Shown here: in pieces, positions 56,893 through 64,000 of the stretch | How the letters are laid out: each line of letters begins with the position of its first letter | Numbering within the stretch: the first letter of the stretch is position 1 | DNA from: Isoetes taiwanensis | Lineage: Eukaryota; Streptophyta; Lycopodiopsida; Isoetales; Isoetaceae | Assembly (NCBI GenBank): GCA_021234155.1 | Contig: JAJEKV010000169.1 | Location: forward strand, 419,344-483,343 | Direction of reading: 5' to 3' | Length of the DNA stretch: 64,000 bases | Notes under the pieces: model-generated | What the model was told of the DNA's origin: nothing | The model's database searches: none | What the model saw: only the letters and a program-made list of their open reading frames with translations | Translations under genes and position numbers: made by a program

Positions 56893-57865
56893 TATTATGG
56901 ACGTGTAAGATGGATGTGCTCTCTTTCTCGTATTGGGTCCCATAGATCTCCGCTTCCACCTCGGACGATAAAAATCAGCCTCGGTTTTAATTCAATTCCT
57001 ATTGGTTATGCATTATGTGATCTTAAAAACATTTGCATTTTTAAGGATCTGTAGGTCTAGAAATTCCAAAGAACATTAGTCAGTATGTGAGGATGGTAAT
57101 AGTCGATTTTTGTATATTTATAGTGCTTTGGCTTTAGGGAAGTGCATAGATGTAATTGTTGCATTAGATATCTAGCTTCCATCAAACTAAAATTTACAAT
57201 GTAACATAGGCATCCTAAGGTAGTTAAGTGTAACCCTGCATAGGGTACTATGTACAATTGAACCAAGTTGACCAGCACTATCACCAAGCATCAAAGGTTT
57301 TGTTTAAAATTTGGTGGAGACGTTAGAATGATTCCTTGAATTCAAAAAGTTTATAAATCCAAGGTGATAGGATTTTGCTGCATAGACATAATGGACACAC
57401 AATTACATGTGGTAGAAAATGAGAAAGGTCTTATCGTCAATGATGTTTTGACTTTCGTAGATCAAAACAATCATGAAACACTCCATATATATAAACTTGA
57501 AACCAGCCTAATCAAAATTGAATTTGGATATGACCTGATGTACACAAAATGCAAATTGCACTCCTTGCAGAAGTGAAAATTCATTCGTTGCTTTTTTGCA
57601 AAGCCGCCAATACAACCTAGCTCTTTAATTATCCTCCTCATATACTTCATTACTACTTTGTGAAATTTGTTTGATCTGCAATGAAAAGAGACCCTTCAAG
57701 ATAGGAAAATTTATATTGGAGAGATTCAAATAAGGATTTGACACAGTTTGGTATCTTGCCTACTATTCTAGAATCGTAAATCCAATATACTGGAACGGAC
57801 TATGCTCTTTATAACGTGCAATTGCCATTTTTGTGTACTCGTATACGCGTGTATGCTTCGCTTCT

Positions 57866-58155
57866 ACCCCTCGCTCACCAAGAGCTTTTTCAAATGCAAC
57901 CTCCCACCTGTCTTTTCTTCATGCCAATAAAGTGCTTTAACACTGCCTGCTCATCCACCTTTTCTCAGAAGAACATCCACCTCTTGAACATGCAAGTGCC
58001 ATATGCAAAAAAATTAAGCCTTACCAGAAGGGATAGCTCTTCATTTAACCAACTGACAAATGCTACACTATTAACAATTTTTGAACATGAAGCTGCAAGA
58101 ACGTGCGTTGCAAAAGATTGGATAAATTCATGTTGTGTCTCAAGATCAGCTTTGA
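57866..58155 (-). pseudogene. CHUP1-like gene fragment, possibly Helitron-captured
   Basis: On the minus strand an exon (58155-58025), opened by TTTTGCAG, encodes IKADLETQHEFIQSFATHVL followed by AFVSWLNEELSLL. After a short intron the next exon (from 57958) encodes VDEQAVLKHF and, after a frameshift, YWHEEKTGGRL and LKKL. The I-K-A-D-x-E-T...F-V-x-W-L-x-x-E-L-S-x-L-V-D-E-x-A-V-L-K-H-F pattern is the conserved C-terminal block of CHUP1-type proteins, which anchor chloroplasts to actin for light-driven movement. The rest of the protein is missing. The fragment points the same way as the Helitron end at 56.86 kb. Confidence 0.75.
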
Positions 58156-58159
58156 TCTG

Positions 58160-60050
58160 CAAAAATAAATACCCAGGGTCAACAATCATCAAATATCAAA
58201 CCACATAGATAAAAGTAATTAAAGGAATTTGACTTGTAAATCAACAATGATGTGAACTTTCCTATGTTAGATCTATCCAGATTATAGCTTATCTAATAAG
58301 CGCTAAAGAGATGAATTGATCTTCATGCTCCAATACTGCTCCTAAAATCCATAGAAATATGAGAAAAATGGAATCATTTATGAGAAAGCAAGAATGCAAT
58401 AATATAAACTTGTATGTTGTTATGCAGTTTACAGAACATGAGATGTGACTTCAATATATATAAATGGCAGTTATACGCAACATGAGGCATGAACTTCGCG
58501 ATGACATGATTATCATATTCTGATATGAACCAGTCTGCAATAACCAGGAAATACGATGTTTATCACCTCTCAACTGCAAGAAGGAACATAGAATTAGCGA
58601 GTTACAAATTATAAGAAAGAGAAAAGTATGCAGAAAAGACATAATTTAAAAACAATAGAAAGTTCAATCTGCTGAGCTGCATATCCTAACTGCTGCAGAA
58701 ATATCTACATCAAGATGACATGCACTTAGTTTATGTATGACCATTTAGGTCAGCAACAACGTGGCACATGGGTGTATAAAAGCAGTTATGGATCTACCTT
58801 CATGCAAACAACTTAAAATATTTGCAGAAAGCATCTTAAAATAGATAATCCATTAAAAAGGCACATACATCTATCAGATTATGTGCAATGGTACTATCAG
58901 GCCTAAGCAAGTAATATGGCATTTTCAATTGTTACCTCAAGCATAGGCCAAAAAGAAGGAAGAACCAATCCTGAAAAGCTACGGGTTCAAGAATTAACTG
59001 ATTAACGTGATGATTTGCACCTTATGAATCGGACATGATTTACCAATTTGACCAAGGGCGCAGGTAAGATTGCTCAATGGCATAGACCCATTTGGCCATA
59101 TATCCACCAAAACTTAAAATTAAGACATATCTAAAAAGGGCACAAAGTGCAAACAGAAAGCCACTTGATACTAACCGGGTTTGTGCTAGTCTCTTCTTTG
59201 CTCCAGTCCGTAGCCTTCACCTAATCATACGAAATACTGCAACATTCAACTTTACAATGTAGCTTTAAGAGCGCACCATATGCTGGAATGAAAATAAAGC
59301 AGGTTACCTTAGTTTCTACCACAACTTCAAAGATATTATCTCTCCATTACTACAGTCCAAGATGGCATTCGTATCTTGCCTAAAGGTGCTTGCCCCTGCC
59401 AGGATCCCAAAATATCTTGTTGCAAGCTTGGTATCTAAACCATTGTCCCGTGATAAAGCATCCTTTGTCATTTCATAGCGATATATTGGGCATCATCAAG
59501 GGGCTTAACTCATCCGCAATGAAAATGGATAAGGAAATATTTAAAAAACTTGACATTTGAGAAATATAAAAGAGTTCTCATTATGCAAATGTTTGTATGA
59601 ATTTTAAGTGTCTCGATAAATAATCTCATGGATGCAAAGAGCAACGACGAACCTATATCCGTTTTTTTTCCCATTGCTTGTTAAGATCTCCAAGTCAGAT
59701 ATTACCTCAAAAGCTAAGCCATGCAACATAAAACTTGATGTCTGATCTTATGTAGTCTTAATGCGAGCTCCAATGAAAAAATCAGTACTACTCCTAAAAT
59801 GAAAAAATCGGCACATGTTAGACGCGAATGAGAAAAATCGCACCGCTTCTAACTAAAGAATTCTAAGTGCTCCTAAAAGCCGACTTTGAGATGAAATGGC
59901 GAAATCATACCTTCCACCTTCTAAGAACACTCGTATAAGATAATTATTTTTCGTAATCTTGAATCTCAAACAAAACCATTAGAATTAGTCTTAGCAATAG
60001 AGCATTCAGATTTCACTGTCGATTCCATTCACCTATGAGGATCCAACCCA
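58160..60050. other. AT-rich gene-free interval
   Basis: No gene recognised on either strand. It could be intronic remains of the captured fragment or further Helitron body. Confidence 0.4.
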
Positions 60051-60139
60051 GCTCAAGTAATACACGACCCAATATCCACTGGCCCAATTCTGAGGCGCCG
60101 AAAGGAGAGACAACAAAAAATCATAGAGGAAATCGTAGA

Positions 60140-60830
60140 GGGCTCGGGATAGTCTTTACCCCGGTTTCGGGGATCCCGAGGTAAAAACCGTCCTCCCAGA
60201 TCACCCCCGTGGCTCAGCGGAATCCGTTTGGGGACCCCCGTTTCCGATCTTGACACCGTGAGGGTCCTGCATAAATCTGGGCCGTCCGCCCACGCGACAC
60301 ATCCGGGCCGTCCGTGGTGTTCCCCGCCTCCGGTATCACCATCGCCTGATCCCGCCCTCCGGGATCACCGACGCCTGATCCCGCCCTCCGGGATCCCCAT
60401 GCCCTGGCCGATAACCGCGCCCGATATCAGCCGTGGGTGTGATCCCCTCCTCCGGATGCGCCATCGGCGTGGCGATGCTCGGCCACCCGATGTATCGCCA
60501 CGATCCGACCTCGGGATCACCACCTTGGCCGACGTCGGCCGACATCGGGGACCCGGGAAGATGCCGCCCTCCGGGATCCCGGAAAGGACTCTGGCCGATA
60601 ACCGCGCCCCGATATCAGCCGTGGTGAATCCCTCCTCCGGGATCACCGACACCCACCGGGCGTGATTACATCCTCCGGGATCACCGGAATGCGACGGCAG
60701 TGATCCCCTCCTCCGGGATCCCCATGCCCTGGCCGATATCGGATGCCCGTTATACGCCAGGCTTATTCCGACCTCCGGTATCCCCGAAAGTCCTTCTCGG
60801 TGAAAACCTCCTCCGGGATCACCACTGCCT
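60140..60830. repeat. G+C-rich degenerate repeat tract
   Basis: CTCCGGGATCACCG/CCCCATGCC units recur irregularly about ten times. A longer unit, CTGGCCGATAACCGCGCCC then GATATCAGCCGTGG, occurs at about 60403 and 60591. The tract contrasts sharply with the AT-rich DNA on its left and leads into the ORF at 60.7-62.05 kb. It may be an LTR/promoter or minisatellite part of a retroelement. Confidence 0.6.
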
Positions 60831-62049
60831 TGACGAAAGCCGGGGGCCGTCCACGTGGTTCAATCGATGCCATTGGTTTGAATTAATGCCTGACGGCCCA
60901 GGTCAGTGTCGTACGCCGGGCACTAATGGTGTAACCGGAGGGCGGGAAAACCGCCAGTTATTCGTACGGGCCCAATTGCGAGTCGCCACGTGTGCGGTTG
61001 GGGATTCCGGAGGAAGGGAGCACAGTGGTGCGATGGCTATGTCCGAACTCTGTGCGCCAAGAACGATTGCCCTTTCCGACCGGAATCGACCGAAAGGGCC
61101 CGATTTTGCCGAATCTAGAGGCGCCCCATTTCTTGTTGCATCTACCGAGTATTTAAAGGTAAGCGCCATGGACAGATCCGTTGTTAAAGTCTATTTTAGT
61201 CTTATTCTAACCGGTTATGTTATTTTACAGATGATGGAGGAGTCGATTAACTTCGAAATCAGCCTTAATACGTCCATTAACGAGAACTGGAATGGGGAAA
61301 TGGAAGGAAACTCGGCTTGGCCATTGCCCGACTGCCTCAAAGATATTGCTCAGATTGAATCCGACCAAGAGGTTCAATCCCCGAACAAGAAGAGATTAAG
61401 GGCAGAAGCAAGAGCTAAGGGCGCTTCACCACAGAAGAATACCCCTGCTGCCAGGGACGAGGCTTCAGTTGATGGCCAATGCCACGAAAAAGCAGATGAT
61501 CTAAAGAATGCTAAAAATGCAGATGAGGGGGATGAGGCCCCGAAAAGTAATATTGAATGTTTTAACGTTAATCCAAGCGAGGAACCCACCACCAAGAAAT
61601 TTTGAAGGACTACGGTGTATGATCGTCAAATCGAAAATGGCGCTGTTGTGTCGGTGGATCGCAGCAAATCCTACAGCAGGAAGATCGAACTGGAGAATCA
61701 TAGGTTCAGGGTGCATCAATTATGGCAAAATTACAGGCTTCCAGATGCCCCGAGGGGTCGAATTCCGAAGAACAAGGCTGAGGTGAGGGTTAGAGATTAT
61801 GGGAAGATAAGTGTGGAGAGATCTCTTGACCCCGACTTTAAATTTAGTGTTAGTCCTGTGCCTCCTGGTACAGGACTATTCATGCATCTGACGGACCAGG
61901 TCAAGCTCAAGGATCCACAAATCGCCACGGGTCAGCCATCAAAGGCTCGCCAGAAGACCAAGCGGACCACGCAGCCAAAGCTGCGCCCGGAAGAGGCCCG
62001 CACAAGTGATGGCCCGCCAAGCGTCAGAGTGATTCTAGGCACTTCATGA
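60700..62049 (+). CDS. Uncharacterised ORF pair split by one in-frame TGA
   Basis: A frame of 301 codons (60700-61605) ends at TGA 61603-61605. The same frame then continues for 145 codons (61615-62049). A consensus-like 72-nt intron (GTAAGC...TTTTACAG, 61159-61230) is in phase and stop-free, so the frame is open with or without splicing. Removing it joins EYLK to MMEESINFEISLNTS. The middle is Lys/Glu/Asp-rich (SPNKKRLRAEARAKGASPQ). The second part has a folded-looking segment: IELENHRFRVHQLWQNYRL, then VRDYGKISVERSLDPDF. I do not recognise either part. The true start is probably downstream of 60700, after the repeat tract. It could be an extra ORF of the retroelement whose gag starts 0.9 kb downstream, or a host gene. 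Confidence 0.5.
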
Positions 62050-62960
62050 GGCACCACCAACATTCCTGCAAATCAGGCCTCCTCCCGTGAGTCGCACCGA
62101 GATCGGTCAGAGTCTATATATTGGGCCAAAGGCCATTGTACTATATATATGATTAGAGCTAGCACATGAAGGCTAGATGAGTTTTGAGTCTTGTCTCTTT
62201 TCGGTTTTCTCTCGATTACGAGAGCTCATGTATGTTCATCATTGATATCAAGGAAGCTTATCATTTTCCTCTCATTTGTTCTTTTCTTTCTTCTTCTTGT
62301 TCTCTTCTTGCAAATCCGTGACATAGTCCCCCTGACTCTCTGTTAGATCCACGGGTCCTCACAGAGGGATGTCTTCCAGAGTTCCCGAACCCGCACCCCC
62401 AAACACTTTCGCCACGCAGTGCGATTCAATCCTACTTTCTTCATGCGCCATATGCACCGTCCAGAAACTTCACGGAAGAACTCCTTTCTCGACGGACATC
62501 TCGCTTGGAGCACCATCGGCTCGGGAAACCTGCTCATGACATGTATGGATCTGCTTATGACATTGAGGGGAGGCCATCTTCGGTCTAGGGCTCGGTCGGC
62601 CACCCACCCACCCTGTCTCCCTCTGTCGGCCCCGTTCCCGCCCCAAAGCGTGCAAACATTGCTCACGCCTCGGTCCCCTCATCACTATCGAGCCCTATCG
62701 GGCTCAACCTTCTCAACCTTACTTTCATACCCCCTGAACATGCCTACATCCATCACTCTTCAAAGCCATCGCCTTTTCCTTCACAACCATCATCTCCCGG
62801 GTGGCGGGGATATCCACAAGTCTCTTTTACGCCTACCCAGGAATTTCCTTTCCCGACATTTCCCACTGCACTTCCTGTTTACAACCTTACAGATCTCAAA
62901 ACCAATGCTCAGGCACCTTCAGTTCCTCAACCACAGTCACCCCTTCATCAGGGTCCTTTA
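62050..62960 (+). other. Probable LTR end and leader of a retroelement
   Basis: A promoter-like TATATATTG (62115-62123) is followed by a 200-bp pyrimidine-rich tract typical of R/U5, ending near CAAATCCGTGACA (62311-62323). No standard initiator-Met primer site follows, so the boundary is uncertain. Low-complexity Ser/Pro/His-rich frames lead into gag. Confidence 0.35.
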
Positions 62961-62966
62961 GGCACC

Positions 62967-63920
62967 ATGCCACCTCCAACTCAACCTCAATATCCTCACT
63001 ATACTGTTCCTGTCCAGCCAAGCACTTTCACATCTACCTTTCAGACTCTGAAACTGACTTATCCCACCTTTGGCAACACGAAAGGCAAACCCTTAGACCA
63101 AAGTGCTCAGGCCCACATGGAAGAATTTGAGGCTCTAGCTGTCCTAAATGGTCATGCGCAACCTCAACTGAAATTCCACATCTTTTCCACCACCCTGCGT
63201 GGCTCTCCTCATCAATGGCTCATGTCCAACAAAAGCCACTGGAAACAAGATTGGTCCGAAATGAGAACTGCTTTTCTTTCTCACTACGGGACCACGGATG
63301 ATGATCAACTTCATCTCAAGCAACTCAATGAACTTCAACAAGAGCCCACGGAGTCTGCCAGGATTTTATGGATCGACTTCACATTCTCGCTTTCGAAACT
63401 CAAGGAGTACCCAACACGAGCCGATTTTGGTCCAGTTTCTCCAAGGACTTCCTCCAAATATTCGACTCATGATCAATACCAAGGCCCCAAGACTTTGGAG
63501 CAGGCTATCGACCTTGTCAATCACTTTCGGTCCAATGTTTCCTCCCGTATGGGGCTCTTCAAGAGCTCCCTTTCATTCCACTGTCATGGTTCCACGGGAC
63601 GGCCGTCCCAGCCTCTCAACACGCCAATCCACAACAGCGATCGATCTGGTGCCATATATGCAAATATCAAGGCCATTTGGCAAACGAGTGCAACTCAACC
63701 CATGGCCCGCCTCATTGCAAAAGATGCAACATGTGCAATCATGCCACGGAAGAATGCACTCGCGACTCATCCTACTCCGTTCGCAACAAACTTGTTTATC
63801 AAGTGCAAACAACACCTCAAAGAACAATCGCACTATCGCCAAACCACCCTTCAGCGCAACCAACTCAACTCTATCAAGAATAGAGCAACAACGGGGACCC
63901 AACACACGCCCTCCTTTTGA
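62967..63920 (+). pseudogene. Ty3/gypsy-type gag with two CCHC zinc knuckles, frameshifted
   Basis: The open frame carries YPTFGNTKGKPLDQSAQAHM, FEALAVLNGH and LRGSPHQWLMSNKSHW, then MRTAFLSHYG. These are the capsid-like Retrotrans_gag blocks (F-x-G, L-x-G-x-x-x-x-W and a final F-x-x-x-Y). The nucleocapsid lies in another frame (63650-63757): CHICKYQGHLANEC and CKRCNMCNHATEEC each fit C-x2-C-x4-H-x4-C exactly. A frameshift between about 63430 and 63640 therefore breaks the polyprotein. Two knuckles in tandem indicate an RNA-packaging gag of a gypsy-like element. Protease and polymerase would lie beyond the window end, which cuts the element. Confidence 0.8.
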
Positions 63921-64000
63921 TCCTTCTAAAGCTCGTTATCACCGTCAAGAATGGGGTCATACCACCATGGCGTGCCCTCAACTTCCACAAGTTCGTGTAC

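Noticed and set aside
60700-64000. Integrated plant pararetrovirus
   Set aside because: The gag has gypsy-type capsid blocks and tandem CCHC knuckles; no movement-protein or virus coat features are seen, and polymerase is outside the window.

Overview
The window is nuclear DNA of a land plant. It carries intron-split fragments of plant gene families: a plasma-membrane H+-ATPase, a RING-H2 E3 ligase, a CHUP1-type protein, an LRR protein and a SnRK1-gamma-like CBS protein. It also holds Ty3/gypsy elements, a non-LTR retrotransposon, hAT elements and Helitron ends in long AT-rich non-coding DNA. I cannot place the clade; the repeat load and the hAT type would suit a large non-flowering plant genome, but that is inference. 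I see no gene that is clearly complete and functional; almost everything recognisable is a transposable element or a broken gene fragment.

Layout. 1-2.2 kb: unassigned. 2.26-3.53 kb: an unknown ORF followed by a gypsy gag fragment. 4.26-4.69 kb: seven tandem palindromes. 4.7-12.2 kb: AT-rich DNA with a large foldback (7.34-7.95 kb) and local duplications. 12.2-12.8 kb: the 3' end of a non-LTR element (LINE). 13.3 kb: a Helitron 3' terminus. 16.3-16.4 kb: a tRNA-like Pol III promoter. 18.07-18.18 kb: a 110-bp hairpin. 18.70-22.74 kb: hAT element copy A, with 8-bp target duplications, carrying the C-terminal half of a hAT transposase and captured CBS exons. 22.77-23.6 kb: LRR fragments on the minus strand.

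23.97-37.71 kb: a degenerate Ty3/gypsy chromodomain retrotransposon with 1.6-kb LTRs, initiator-Met primer site, polypurine tract and CTGCC target duplications; its 3' LTR is split by a 2.3-kb insertion. 37.7-41.1 kb: non-coding DNA with two strong hairpins. 41.17-42.23 kb: H+-ATPase pseudogene. 43.6-45.05 kb: RING-H2 gene fragment between two 180-190-bp direct repeats. 46.36-~56.3 kb: a LINE on the minus strand, interrupted by hAT copy B (50.23-54.28 kb) and by a 669-bp hAT-type MITE (48.68-49.35 kb). 56.86 kb: a Helitron 3' terminus on the minus strand, with a CHUP1-like fragment (57.87-58.16 kb) on the side where the Helitron body would lie. 60.1-62.05 kb: a GC-rich repeat tract leading into an uncharacterised ORF. 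62.05-64 kb: the start of another gypsy element with two CCHC zinc knuckles, cut by the window end.

The elements form a readable insertion history. The LINE was in place before hAT B and the MITE, and the gypsy element before the insertion in its 3' LTR. The most unusual object is the duplicated hAT element whose transcription unit appears to join host CBS exons, typical of an energy-sensing kinase subunit, to the C-terminal part of the transposase. Each copy carries different small lesions.
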